In this document: piece by piece, positions 16,673-24,894 of the stretch | Numbering within the stretch: the stretch's first letter is position 1 | Layout of the letters: each line of letters starts with the position of its first letter | DNA from: Bacteroidales bacterium | GTDB taxonomy: Bacteria > Bacteroidota > Bacteroidia > Bacteroidales > Muribaculaceae | Direction of reading: 5' to 3' | Assembly: GCA_014800245.1 (NCBI GenBank) | Contig: JAAVGM010000012.1 | Location: forward strand, 60,113 to 106,520 | Length of the DNA: 46,408 nucleotides | Notes under the pieces: generated by a model | What the model was told of the DNA's origin: nothing | The model's database searches: none | The model's input: only the letters and a program-made list of their open reading frames with translations | Made by a program: the position numbers and the translations under genes

Positions 16673-17221
16673 ATGATTGAAGAAAAGGATTTGACCCCGG
16701 TAGGGAAATTTCAGAAAACACATGCCTTGAAGGGTGAACTCAATGCAATATTAGATATAGATCCGGAATATTTCGCTGAAGGACACCCCTTGATAGTGAA
16801 TGTAGAGGGCGCTTTTGTGCCTTTCTATGCTGAAAGTGTTAGAGGAAAGGGGAGCACAACTTCTCTTATTAAGTTGACCGACGTTGACACACAAGAGGAA
16901 GCTCAAGGTTTGGTGAATGAGACAATCTATGCTGATAAGGCTGCCGTAAGGGAGTTTATGGCAGACGAGGATGAGGAATTCATGCTTGAAGAAGATCTTG
17001 AAGGCTACCGTGTGGTTGATGAAGAATTTGGCGAGATCGGTGTTTTGGAAAGAGTGGATTCTACTACTCAGAACACGCTCTTTGTGGTGAAAGATAGCGA
17101 GGGAGAGGAGATCTATATCCCTGTGGTGGATGATTTCATTGTGGCCATCAATGAAGAGGAGAAAGAGATTCTGACCAATCTCCCCGAAGAGTTGATAAAT
17201 TTAAATCAGAAAAAACTATGA
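16673..17221 (+). CDS. rimM: Ribosome maturation factor RimM
   Basis: RimM binds ribosomal protein S19 and helps 16S rRNA processing in 30S assembly. The 182-residue length fits. The N-terminal domain starts VGKFQKTHALKGELNA, close to the usual GxxxxxHGxxGE signature, and the C-terminal PRC-barrel domain covers about 100-175 (FMLEEDLEGYRVVDEEFGEIG, IYIPVVDDFIVAINEEEKEI). The protein is unusually acidic. Its stop overlaps the next start by 4 nt (ATGA). Confidence 0.93.
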   Translation: MIEEKDLTPVGKFQKTHALKGELNAILDIDPEYFAEGHPLIVNVEGAFVPFYAESVRGKGSTTSLIKLTDVDTQEEAQGLVNETIYADKAAVREFMADEDEEFMLEEDLEGYRVVDEEFGEIGVLERVDSTTQNTLFVVKDSEGEEIYIPVVDDFIVAINEEEKEILTNLPEELINLNQKKL

Positions 17222-17538
17222 GCGACGAATTAAAATATGATGAGTCGGAGGCAGTGAAGTTTATTCGCAAGCTCCTTCCGGCCGATAAGCAGGATCAATA
17301 TACGGATGATGAGATATTGTATGTGATAGATATCATGTACGATTGGTATGAGAAGAACGGGTATCTCAGCCTTGACATGAATGTTACGGAGGAAGAGGAT
17401 ACTGATATCGAAAAACTCACAACATATGTTAAGAAGGAGATAGCTCGCGATGGAGAAGTGGAGATGGATCCTTCAGATATAGATATAATAGTGAAAGGAG
17501 AGCTTGAATATGAGGAATCGCTTGAAGACTTTATTTAA
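17218..17538 (+). CDS. Small acidic hypothetical protein
   Basis: A 106-residue, strongly acidic, soluble protein with no recognised domain. It has an EAVKFIRKLLPADKQDQYTDDEILYVIDIMYDWYEKNGYL segment (in two predicted helices) and an Asp/Glu-rich second half. Translational overlap with rimM (4 nt) and with the OmpA-like gene (29 nt) shows it belongs to the operon. The function is unknown; the acidic character and neighbourhood with RimM might suggest a ribosome-associated role, but that is a guess. Confidence 0.85.
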   Translation: MSDELKYDESEAVKFIRKLLPADKQDQYTDDEILYVIDIMYDWYEKNGYLSLDMNVTEEEDTDIEKLTTYVKKEIARDGEVEMDPSDIDIIVKGELEYEESLEDFI

Positions 17539-18199
17539 AGGGGCCGTCATGCTATCGCTTGTCATGCTCTCTTCATTCCCCGTCTTTTCTCAATCAGGAA
17601 AGGGGCAGCAGGGGAATAAGAATCAGCATGAGCGTATAGATGCACTCGATGATCTTTCCTTTACCGAGATGATTAATTCTGTTCCCCTTGATGATAAATC
17701 AGCTGAATTGGTAAGGAAATTTCAGGATAAGGAAGCGCGCGACAGGGTGTTGAAGTCGTATGGAATGAACCGTAATGGGTGCAATGTAGAGACCTATCGC
17801 AATAAGGAAGTGATCCTTATCACTATCCCGGCGTCAAAGCTCTTCGCCCCAAATTCCACTGAGCTTCGCTCTGATGCTTCAAGTTATCTCTCCCCCTTGA
17901 AGAGGTATTTAAAGGATCCTGGGATGTATAGAGTGCTTATCGTGATGCATACCGACAACACCGGATCTGAGGCCTATCGTGAGAAAATCACGGAGGAGAG
18001 GAGCACAGCGGTTTTTGATTGGTTTGACAATCAGAACCTCGATACAGAGTATCTATTCTCCTATGCATATGCCGATGATATGCCCCTTGCAGAAAACAAT
18101 TCGATGAGCAACCGCGACAAGAACAGACGTCTTGAAATCTTCCTTGTTCCAGGGGAGAAGATGGCCGAACAGGCTAAAAAGGGGAGAATTGTTTTCTAA
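17510..18199 (+). CDS. OmpA-family peptidoglycan-binding protein
   Basis: A 229-residue exported protein. I start it at ATG 17510; a TTG six bases earlier is in frame but less likely. Residues 1-27 form a signal peptide (basic MRNRLKTLFK, hydrophobic core, cleavage after VFSQ). The C-terminal OmpA-like domain, about 110-215, has LFAPNSTELRSDASSYLSPL, VLIVMHTDNTGSEAYREKIT and the NRDKNRRLEIFL end that contacts diaminopimelate. There is no beta-barrel, so it is probably periplasmic or surface-anchored through partners. The gene overlaps the preceding one by 29 nt and ends the operon. Confidence 0.88.
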   Translation: MRNRLKTLFKGAVMLSLVMLSSFPVFSQSGKGQQGNKNQHERIDALDDLSFTEMINSVPLDDKSAELVRKFQDKEARDRVLKSYGMNRNGCNVETYRNKEVILITIPASKLFAPNSTELRSDASSYLSPLKRYLKDPGMYRVLIVMHTDNTGSEAYREKITEERSTAVFDWFDNQNLDTEYLFSYAYADDMPLAENNSMSNRDKNRRLEIFLVPGEKMAEQAKKGRIVF

Positions 18200-18220
18200 T
18201 TTAAATTAAGATACCTGTAA

Positions 18221-18260
18221 TAATAGCGTCTCCGCCCCGATCGGGCCGGAGACGCTATTA
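18221..18260. terminator. Bidirectional terminator between the OmpA-like gene and nspC
   Basis: TAATAGCGTCTCCG (18221-18234) and its complement (18247-18260) form a 14-bp stem, with a smaller inner palindrome, between converging genes. Confidence 0.92.
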
Positions 18261-18281
18261 TTATAGGAATCTATGCAATTG

Positions 18282-19421
18282 TCAATCCATGCGTTCTCGA
18301 TAATCATCATAGGTGTATTCTCTGAGGAGTATAGGGTCGCCGGAAGAAGGCTTAAGCCAGATTGAGGGGTGTTGAATCCCATTAAACATGTTAGTCTTGA
18401 CCGTAGTGTAATGGTTCATGTCAAGAAGAGTCAGACGGTCGCCCGGTTTTAGAGGGGAGGCAAACTTCCAATCACCTACGAAATCTCCGCTAAGACAAGA
18501 ATTTCCACCCAAACGATACACATTCTTGGTATCCGAATTGTCAGGAAGTGCCTCCGCAATATTGGGGCGATAAGGCATTTCCAAACAATCCGGCATATGG
18601 CATGCAAAGGAAGCATCGATTATTGCCGTCTTGATCCCCGCATCCTCTACTACATCAAGCACCTCAGTGACAAGATCTCCGGTCTGCCATGTGAACGCAC
18701 TTCCCGGCTCCATAATCAGCTCCAGATTAGGATACTCGTTATGAAGATTCTTTAAAAGTGCAATCAAATGGTCAGTATCATAATCCTTTCTCGTAATCAG
18801 ATGTCCGCCTCCCATATTTAGCCATTTTAAGGAGGGGAGAAGATGACCGTATTGTGCTTTGAATGCTTCCAAGACCTTCTCAAGATCATAGCTTGATGAT
18901 TCGCACAGGGCATGGAAATGGAGCCCTTCAATCCCTTCAGGAAGTCCGTCTTTCAGAGCCTCCGGGTTTTCTCCAAAACGAGATCCCGGAACACAGGGAT
19001 TGTATATATCGGTTTCGATTACGCTGCAATGGGGGTTGACACGAAGTCCCGGAGAAACTCTTTTCTCAGGATGTGTGGCATTCCATTCCTCAATTTGCGG
19101 ACGGAATTTCTCATATTGAGCTATTGAATTGAATGTGATATGAGAAGAACCCTTTAGAAATTCCGGGAATGTTTTCTCCGTATAGACGGGGCAATATGCG
19201 TGTACATCATTGCCGAGATAATCCAATGAAAGCTTCATCTCATTCAAGGAGCTTGCAGTGGATGAGGAGAAATATTCTTTAATGATTGGAAATGTCTTCC
19301 ACAGAGCATTTGCCTTGAAAGCCATTATAATTTTCACATCGGCAGCATCAGCCACCATACGAAGCTTCTCCATATTGGCACGAAGCTTATCTTCATATAC
19401 GATATAATAGGGGGTATCCAT
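18282..19421 (-). CDS. nspC: Carboxynorspermidine decarboxylase
   Basis: PLP enzyme of alanine-racemase fold type III that decarboxylates carboxyspermidine or carboxynorspermidine in the alternative polyamine pathway. The 379-residue length fits. The N-terminal TPYYIVYEDKLRANM, the PLP Lys36 in MAFKANALW, EGLHFHALCES, LNMGGGHLITR, EPGSAFTWQTG and GGNSCLSGDFVGDW are family blocks, the last holding the catalytic Cys. Cytoplasmic. The gene lies 45 bp after the uvrD/pcrA gene, same strand, probably co-transcribed. The partner dehydrogenase is not in the window. Confidence 0.95.
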   Translation of the reverse strand: MDTPYYIVYEDKLRANMEKLRMVADAADVKIIMAFKANALWKTFPIIKEYFSSSTASSLNEMKLSLDYLGNDVHAYCPVYTEKTFPEFLKGSSHITFNSIAQYEKFRPQIEEWNATHPEKRVSPGLRVNPHCSVIETDIYNPCVPGSRFGENPEALKDGLPEGIEGLHFHALCESSSYDLEKVLEAFKAQYGHLLPSLKWLNMGGGHLITRKDYDTDHLIALLKNLHNEYPNLELIMEPGSAFTWQTGDLVTEVLDVVEDAGIKTAIIDASFACHMPDCLEMPYRPNIAEALPDNSDTKNVYRLGGNSCLSGDFVGDWKFASPLKPGDRLTLLDMNHYTTVKTNMFNGIQHPSIWLKPSSGDPILLREYTYDDYRERMD

Positions 19422-19466
19422 TTCTAAATTTTGAATTAGATCTAACGTCTCTTATAAATTTTTACT

Positions 19467-21821
19467 TTAAAGGATTGTAAATTTGGCGAATCTGAGGAGT
19501 AATTTTTTTACTCCGATATTGCCGAAATCCACGGTGATGCTCTCTTCGCCCGAGACATTCCCGATAGCAGTGATTGTGCCCACTCCCAATTTCGGATGTT
19601 CAATCTTTGTTCCGATAGAAAGGCTCGAAGCGGAATGTTGCGCCTTGATTGCCGAGCCTGCTCCGGAAATATCGGAAACTCTCCGTTTTGCCGAGATATT
19701 GGCGGAAGAATAGCTTCCATTAGAAGCATAGCCTCCATTAGAAGCATAGTTTCCATTAGAAGGCCTTGAGGAGAATCCGGCAGATCTGTAGTTGGCTACA
19801 GGATTAACAAATGAAGGTGCATCATCATTTACATTTACAGAAGAAACCATCTTGAGATAAGAGGGGTCGATCTCAGCCAAGAATCGAGAAGGCCGAGTCA
19901 TAACGGTCTGACCGTTGCGGAATCTTGAACCTGCATATGTCATAGTGCAAGTCTCCTTTGCGCGAGTGATAGCCACATAAAGCAGACGGCGCTCCTCCTC
20001 TACCTGAGCAAGCGAATCCATACTCATAGAAGAAGGGAATAATTCTTCCTCCACGCCAACGATAAAGATATGTTTGAATTCAAGTCCCTTGGCGGCATGA
20101 ACAGTCATCAGAGTGACCTTAGCCTCGTCTGCGTCATCCGACATATCCTGATCAGTGGCCAGCATCACTTCCGATAAGAAAGCACGCATTGACAGATCCT
20201 CTTCTCCTTCCTCCTGACGCTGCTCCACAAAATCTTTCAGACCTGCGAGAAGCTCGGAAAGGTTTTCCTGCTTGCTGATACTTTCGGGGGTATTATCATG
20301 TGCAAGAGCAGTAAGAATGCCTGTACGATTATATATAAGCTGTCCCACCTCATAGGCATTCGATCTGTTGGCATCGTCGATAAAGAGTTGCATAAGCTCA
20401 GCAAAAGCCGCCAATTTCTTCTTTGTGCCGGCATTCACTCCTGTATCGTAGGAGTCAGGGTCGGAGATAACTGTCCAGAGCGACACTCCATTCTGCACAG
20501 CCACAGCCTGAATCTTTTTCATTGTAGTCTCGCCGATTCCTCGCGCCGGATAATTTATCACTCGGCGCAATGCCTCATCATCATCCGGGTTAATCACAAG
20601 GCGGAAATAAGCAATCACATCCTTAATCTCTTTACGCTGATAGAACGAGAGTCCTCCATAGATTCGATAGGGGATATTTCTTTTGCGTAAAGCCTCCTCA
20701 AGAACACGGCTCTGTGCGTTGGTGCGATAAAGAATGGCAAATTCATCATAAGGATCATGATGCATCATCTTTGATTGAGTAAGCTTATTTGCCACCATGT
20801 AGGCCTCCTCCATATCGGAATAGGTTCGGATCACCTCTATCGGCTCGCCGGTTTCGTTTTCGCTATATACGTTTTTCTTCAACTGTCGGGTGTTTCGAGC
20901 AATCAAAGAACCGGCAGCGTTCACTATTGTCTGTGTCGAACGGTAGTTGCGTTCAAGTTTGAACACCCTTAGCCCCGGGTATCTTTTTTCGAGATTGATG
21001 ATATTTCCGATGTTGGCACCTCGGAAAGAATATATGCTTTGTGCATCATCTCCCACCACGCATATTCTTCTTTCATCTCCGGCAAGCTGATTCACGATAA
21101 GATGCTGGGCGAAATTTGTATCCTGATACTCATCCACGAGTATATATCGGAAAAATTCCTGATAATGGCGTCTCACATCGGGATTATCCCTGAGAAGGAG
21201 ATTCATATAATAAAGGATGTCGTCGAAATCCATAGCATTGGCTGTGCGGCAGCGTTGGCAATAGATTTCATAAATTTTCCCGGTCATAGGTCTCTTCGCA
21301 CGGCGGTCTTTCTCATAATTATCCTTGTCGAGCTGATACTGCGCCGGAGAGATCATAGCATTTTTGGCATTTGATATATCTCCAAACACGGCTGCCGGTT
21401 TGTAGGCCTTGTCGTCAAGTGCGAGTTCCTTGATGATCATTTTCACCAAAGATCGGGAATCGGTGGTGTCGTAAATTGTGAAACCCTCCTTAAATCCGAT
21501 TAAAGGTGCATGATGTCGCAGAATACGCAAAAACATGGAGTGGAAAGTACCCATCCAAAGTTTGGAGGATATTTTCGGACCGGTAAGTTTTTCGATTCTC
21601 TCCTTCATCTCTCTTGCGGCCTTGTTGGTAAAGGTGAGGGCAAGGATTCGATATGGTTCGTAACCGGCCGACAGGAGATCCACAATCTTATATGTCAACA
21701 CTCGAGTCTTTCCCGACCCTGCACCGGCAATCACGAGGGCAGGTCCATCCTTGTAGGTCACGGCTTCACGTTGCTGGGGATTGAGAAAATCGAGATAGTT
21801 ATATTTTAATTCCTCTGCCAT
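19467..21821 (-). CDS. pcrA: UvrD/PcrA-type superfamily 1 DNA helicase
   Basis: ATP-dependent 3'-5' helicase used in nucleotide excision repair, mismatch repair and clearing of replication conflicts. The 784-residue length fits. The Q-motif NPQQREAV (14-21), Walker A AGAGSGKT (32-39), motif Ia LTFTNKAAREM, motif II VDEYQDTN, motif III GDDAQSIYSFRGA, motif IV ERNYRSTQ, motif V VTLMTVHAAKGLEFKHIF and motif VI LLYVAITRAKE are all present. A low-complexity Asn/Gly/Ser linker (about 690-720, repeats of YASNG) leads to a C-terminal Tudor-like domain (IEHPKLGVGTITAI) as in PcrA. The choice between the names uvrD and pcrA is arbitrary. Confidence 0.95.
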   Translation of the reverse strand: MAEELKYNYLDFLNPQQREAVTYKDGPALVIAGAGSGKTRVLTYKIVDLLSAGYEPYRILALTFTNKAAREMKERIEKLTGPKISSKLWMGTFHSMFLRILRHHAPLIGFKEGFTIYDTTDSRSLVKMIIKELALDDKAYKPAAVFGDISNAKNAMISPAQYQLDKDNYEKDRRAKRPMTGKIYEIYCQRCRTANAMDFDDILYYMNLLLRDNPDVRRHYQEFFRYILVDEYQDTNFAQHLIVNQLAGDERRICVVGDDAQSIYSFRGANIGNIINLEKRYPGLRVFKLERNYRSTQTIVNAAGSLIARNTRQLKKNVYSENETGEPIEVIRTYSDMEEAYMVANKLTQSKMMHHDPYDEFAILYRTNAQSRVLEEALRKRNIPYRIYGGLSFYQRKEIKDVIAYFRLVINPDDDEALRRVINYPARGIGETTMKKIQAVAVQNGVSLWTVISDPDSYDTGVNAGTKKKLAAFAELMQLFIDDANRSNAYEVGQLIYNRTGILTALAHDNTPESISKQENLSELLAGLKDFVEQRQEEGEEDLSMRAFLSEVMLATDQDMSDDADEAKVTLMTVHAAKGLEFKHIFIVGVEEELFPSSMSMDSLAQVEEERRLLYVAITRAKETCTMTYAGSRFRNGQTVMTRPSRFLAEIDPSYLKMVSSVNVNDDAPSFVNPVANYRSAGFSSRPSNGNYASNGGYASNGSYSSANISAKRRVSDISGAGSAIKAQHSASSLSIGTKIEHPKLGVGTITAIGNVSGEESITVDFGNIGVKKLLLRFAKFTIL

Positions 21822-21857
21822 TGGGAAATATCTTTATAAGTAATTCTCAAAGGTTAA

Positions 21858-22349
21858 TTAATTTTCACTATATGCATTCCTGAGATCATTGTAATCGGGG
21901 ATGGCGGGTATGAAATTATAGGATCCTGTCCGATAATTAATCACGCAGCAATAATGGTTCAGACCATTTGAGACGATAAGATATTTGGCTTTAAGAGTTA
22001 TATTATACCTTACAATCTGATCGAATACATTCTGAGTGATCTGTACTTCCGGTGCTTTATACTCAACGATGATCAAGGGGGAGCCATCGGGATTAAACAC
22101 GACCGTGTCGCATCGTTTCTTCATGCCGTTAAGGTCGATGCCTATTTCATTTGCCATCAATGATGCCGGGAAATGCAGGTTGTTACGAAGCCAGGATGTG
22201 AAATGCTGTCTTACATATTCCTCCGGGGTGAGGGCAACGTATTTCTCCCTCAGCGGATCAAACACCTTCAATAAGCCGTCGTCTTCCTTAGTTCGCAATT
22301 CAACGGGCGGAAGATTCAGCGCCGGATATTTCTTATTCTCTTTATGCAT
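21858..22349 (-). CDS. HsdR N-terminal-like PD-(D/E)xK nuclease domain protein
   Basis: A 163-residue free-standing version of the domain at the N-terminus of type I restriction enzyme HsdR. The core motif is visible: Glu68 (NEIGID), Asp81 (RCDTVVFNPDG) and Glu96-Tyr-Lys98 (IIVEYKAP), followed by QNVFDQIVRYN, the QxxxY-like element. Stand-alone proteins of this type are common in Bacteroidota chromosomes and are not part of a restriction system here, since no hsdM or hsdS is nearby. It lies 36 bp before the helicase gene, so a DNA-processing role is plausible. A -7 box sits at its start codon. Confidence 0.88.
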   Translation of the reverse strand: MHKENKKYPALNLPPVELRTKEDDGLLKVFDPLREKYVALTPEEYVRQHFTSWLRNNLHFPASLMANEIGIDLNGMKKRCDTVVFNPDGSPLIIVEYKAPEVQITQNVFDQIVRYNITLKAKYLIVSNGLNHYCCVINYRTGSYNFIPAIPDYNDLRNAYSEN

Positions 22350-22355
22350 AACTTA

Positions 22356-22363
22356 CAAAGATA
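22356..22363 (-). promoter_or_regulatory. -7 promoter box at the HsdR_N-like gene start
   Basis: TATCTTTG on the minus strand ends 6 bp before the ATG at 22349, so the transcript would be nearly leaderless. A weak -33 (TCTG) lies about 21 bp upstream. Confidence 0.45.
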
Positions 22364-22412
22364 ATAATAAATAAGGTATAAAAACAGAATGTTAACATTT
22401 TTTATAAATAAT

Positions 22413-22455
22413 AAGCCCCCTCTCCTCATTATGACTAATGAAAAGAGGGGGGCTT
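22413..22455 (-). terminator. Terminator of the 151-residue protein gene
   Basis: AAGCCCCCTCT on the left pairs with AGAGGGGGGCTT (22444-22455); on the minus strand it is followed by a T-rich stretch. Confidence 0.85.
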
Positions 22456-22501
22456 GGATAATTATGGTGCGTTTGCGATAGATAAATCAAAATGATAAAA
22501 A

Positions 22502-22957
22502 TCAAGCAACAACTTTTACATCAAGGAATGGGCGGATACCTATTTCTGTGGTGGCGCTTATCACTCGGTGGCCGAAGAGCGTATTGCTTTTCTTGATCAT
22601 CAGAAGGAGAGAGGCAAGATTTTTGCCATAAATGGCCACTGAACCCAACTTGTCGGGAGAAATGGTATTTGGATAGAAGGCATATTTCACCGACGGTGTA
22701 GCCTTGAAAGGTTTTTGGAGCGATTCCTTGCTATATCCCTGGCGGATATATTCGCGATACTCTTTTTCTTCCTCGTTTTGGCGCCGGAGGTCGGCTTTAT
22801 TGAACACACTGATAAACCCTTTGCAGGATCCTCCTTTTGGTGCGCGGTCTTTTACCACCACTGAAGTTTCTGAAAGAGTAGATGAGAGAGAGTTGAAGAT
22901 TGAGTTGATTTGAGATTCAACAGAAGTTGTTGAATTGAGATTGAAATAAGTTTTCAT
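22502..22957 (-). CDS. Hypothetical protein behind a long leader
   Basis: A 151-residue soluble protein of no family that I recognise. It begins MKTYFNLNSTTSVESQINSIF, with a Ser/Thr-rich N-terminal 30 residues, then a charged helical part (DLRRQNEEEKEYREYIRQGY) and a C-terminal half rich in beta strands (SVAIYGKNLASLLLMIKK, FGHRVISATTEIGIRPFLDVKVVA). No signal peptide or membrane segment is seen. It is a single-gene unit with its own consensus promoter about 265 nt upstream and its own terminator. The long structured leader suggests post-transcriptional control. Confidence 0.8.
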   Translation of the reverse strand: MKTYFNLNSTTSVESQINSIFNSLSSTLSETSVVVKDRAPKGGSCKGFISVFNKADLRRQNEEEKEYREYIRQGYSKESLQKPFKATPSVKYAFYPNTISPDKLGSVAIYGKNLASLLLMIKKSNTLFGHRVISATTEIGIRPFLDVKVVA

Positions 22958-23222
22958 ACAATTTTATAGTTTAGAGTTAAAAAATTCGATTAATAATTTG
23001 CCATAAAAAATGATTTATGGCTTTAGCAAATCGAGTTTGCTTTAATCCCGAAGCCTGCATCGGGAGGTCTGGTTCAAAATGTCATAGTTCTATTTTCGCT
23101 GACATTATGCAAAAGTGCACAATATAGGCTGTCAGGTTAAATAAAACTATTAAATTTTGAGAGACCTCTTAATCGAGAGTCAGCTCTCTAAACTCATGTA
23201 TGTATATCCTCATTTCTGAAAG
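22958..23222 (-). promoter_or_regulatory. Long structured 5' leader, candidate cis-regulatory RNA
   Basis: Between the predicted start near 23222 and the ATG at 22957 the minus-strand RNA can form several hairpins: GCCATAAA/TTTATGGC, CCCGA/TCGGG, GCAAA/TTTGC, GAGAG/CTCTC. The segment 23099-23106 can pair either with 23130-23135 (CTGACA/TGTCAG) or with 23078-23084 (AATGTCA/TGACATT), two mutually exclusive stems, as in switching leaders. No known riboswitch class was recognised. Confidence 0.45.
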
Positions 23223-23228
23223 ACATTG

Positions 23229-23259
23229 CAAAGTTAGTACATTTTTAGATACCGTCAAA
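23229..23259 (-). promoter_or_regulatory. Promoter for the long-leader gene
   Basis: On the minus strand TTTG (23256-23259), 19 bp, TAACTTTG (23229-23236), an exact consensus match identical in form to the tRNA-Ala promoter. Confidence 0.75.
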
Positions 23260-24114
23260 ATGAAAAGGTAAACAAAAATTTGATTTTGTATGAAACCGTT
23301 TGAAGAAAGTATAAAAATGTTGGAATAGGGTATGAAACCGAATGAGTTTTTTTACCCAAAAATTAAAAATAATAATGAATATCCTTATAAATCCCCACTT
23401 CTTACAATGTGATTATTCTCTTAGTATTCATTCCACAGAGGAAGGAAGGCTCTGGATTAAGATTACAGAGCTGAGATAAGTATCTATATAAGTATAGGAT
23501 GGATAAAGAAAAGGTCCGTACGCAGGATCAAAGCTTTGCTTTTTAGTACGCGGAATTGAGCAGATAAAGCGCAGATTTTTTACTTACTCCAAGATTAATT
23601 ATCTATGAGATAAAAGCAGATTAGACCTGTCGGTCTTGGCAGATGGGAGCAGACTCTTCACTCGTATGTGTCCTGCCCGGATCTCCGCTGACCGGTAGGT
23701 CAGAACTATCTGCTTTTTTAATCTGCTCTCATATATATATCTAAAAATACCTTTATAAAAATCCCCGTTCAATCTGCTTAAATCTTGCGTAGACAAGCCG
23801 TAAGGCGATCCTGCGTACGGACTTTTCCTTTATCCAATGAGGATTTTTGAGGATAAGGATAAAAAATTTATTATTCTTAAAACCAACGTGCCTATCTTTC
23901 CCCGCCCGGGTCTGCTCAATCAAGCATAAGCCATAGGTTGGGAATGTCCTTTGCTTGGTATTTATAGTTTTTTTGCTTGATAGAATAAAGAAATCCAAGC
24001 GAAGATCTTAAAGGCTACCGCCTGCGCTTGAACTAGCAAGAACGAGCGCAGAAGAATTAATATGCCCAATTAGGCCTTATGGCATTCCGGAGACTGGCGC
24101 AGAAAGATTGACCA
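23260..24114. other. Gene-free accessory stretch
   Basis: No supported gene. Contains the 335-bp imperfect palindrome (23501-23835) and, to its right, scattered shorter inverted words such as GCTTGATTGAGCAG. Several short open frames on the minus strand cross the palindrome arms and look like chance. Confidence 0.6.
23501..23835. repeat. 335-bp imperfect palindrome (foldback element)
   Basis: Outer arms 23501-23529 and 23807-23835 are inverted copies, 27 of 29 bases matching (core GTCCGTACGCAGGATC). Nested inside, 23612-23635 and 23690-23717 are inverted too (AAAAGCAGAT, GACCT and GGTC shared). The word AGCAGAT or its complement occurs about seven times within and beside it. No transposase is present. 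Confidence 0.75.
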
Positions 24115-24282
24115 ATGACAATAATAATCCTTTTGCTTACGATAGCTTTTGGTTTATCCAAATCTATCAACCGTACTATCTTATTATTTATCATAGGTTG
24201 CGTCGGATTATTTGGATTAATATTCGTTGTATTAGTTGGGATTTTTCTTTTCCGATTTAATACTTTATATTTCAATGATTAA
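24115..24282 (+). CDS. Possible small two-helix membrane protein or relic
   Basis: A 55-residue frame starting ATG 24115, directly after an in-frame stop. Two hydrophobic segments: about residues 2-14 (TIIILLLTIAFGL) and 21-46 (TILLFIIGCVGLFGLIFVVLVGIF). The second part loosely recalls the C-terminal membrane region of DUF4105-type proteins, so it may be a relic of a longer gene. No promoter or ribosome-binding site was found. Weakly supported. Confidence 0.28.
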   Translation: MTIIILLLTIAFGLSKSINRTILLFIIGCVGLFGLIFVVLVGIFLFRFNTLYFND

Positions 24283-24360
24283 ATAAATTCGAAGCATAAA
24301 AAATAAAGAGTTGTTCATATTATGCAAGCCCTGTGGAAGGGAGAGGAATCTAGAAGCTAG

Positions 24361-24389
24361 CCTTAATTTCAACTTAGTTGAAATTAAGG
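24361..24389. repeat. Perfect inverted repeat with 13-bp arms
   Basis: Arms CCTTAATTTCAAC and its exact complement around TTA. Neither strand has a T-run after it, so it looks more like a protein-binding site or a relic than a terminator. Confidence 0.7.
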
Positions 24390-24401
24390 ATGGAAAAAGA
24401 G

Positions 24402-24443
24402 AAGTCCATAACTTGCTGATTTTTCAGAGAGGTTATGGACTTT
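24402..24443 (-). terminator. Terminator of the two-gene cassette
   Basis: GTCCATAAC and GTTATGGAC form a 9-bp stem; on the minus strand the stem is followed by a T-rich run (CTTCTCTTTTT). Confidence 0.75.
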
Positions 24444-24471
24444 ATTACGGTAGCGAAAAGAAGCGGTTAAT

Positions 24472-24894
24472 TCAGTCTATATTCCAGTAAGCATTAGAAT
24501 CTCCGTCAAAAATCGTATCAATATCATCATCTGAATAACCCATCTCATCTTGGGCATAAGACCCCGCATATCTACTATATGTATCAGGATCATTATTTTT
24601 TATGTAATTCCTAAAATCATCCTCATCTTCTTCAATGATTTCTAATTTACAATCGCATTGACGTTGTACACACAATTCAATAAATGAGGCTGTTATAGGA
24701 TATTCAGGAAACACTTTCTCTAATTGAGAAATAACATTATCATCAAATAAAATATGGACTCCATCACATTGAGATAAACACCATTCTACATAAGATGGAT
24801 TTATTTCCATAACATCAGATAATGAAAGGCCGTTGTATTTACCAAAATTAAAACGGTCTTCAATCGATTCAAATTGACAAATCGGTTTACTCAT
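24472..24894 (-). CDS. Hypothetical protein with ExoX-C-like N-terminal motif
   Basis: A 140-residue acidic protein, second gene of a two-gene cassette. Residues about 15-41 (FNFGKYNGLSLSDVMEINPSYVEWCL) match the short ExoX-like C-terminal domain (FGKYKG.. then a DP.Y..W block) found attached to exonucleases and in small free-standing proteins. The C-terminal half is very acidic (EEDEDDFRNY, DDDIDTIFDGD). No nuclease residues are visible. Its start overlaps the stop of the preceding gene by 4 nt, so the two products are probably made together. Unknown function. Confidence 0.75.
   Translation of the reverse strand: MSKPICQFESIEDRFNFGKYNGLSLSDVMEINPSYVEWCLSQCDGVHILFDDNVISQLEKVFPEYPITASFIELCVQRQCDCKLEIIEEDEDDFRNYIKNNDPDTYSRYAGSYAQDEMGYSDDDIDTIFDGDSNAYWNID

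Noticed and set aside
17504..17509. TTG start for the OmpA-like gene
   Set aside because: ATG 17510 gives a complete signal peptide and is the stronger start.
21858..22349. Type I restriction system
   Set aside because: Only an HsdR N-terminal-like domain is present, with no hsdM, hsdS or helicase part; the neighbouring helicase is UvrD/PcrA.
23599..23998. Short minus-strand open frames across the foldback
   Set aside because: They read through palindrome arms, lack homologous features and would overlap each other.
24057..24275. 72-codon minus-strand frame rich in Asn, Pro and Ile
   Set aside because: It looks like the antisense of the two-helix frame on the plus strand; composition is not protein-like.
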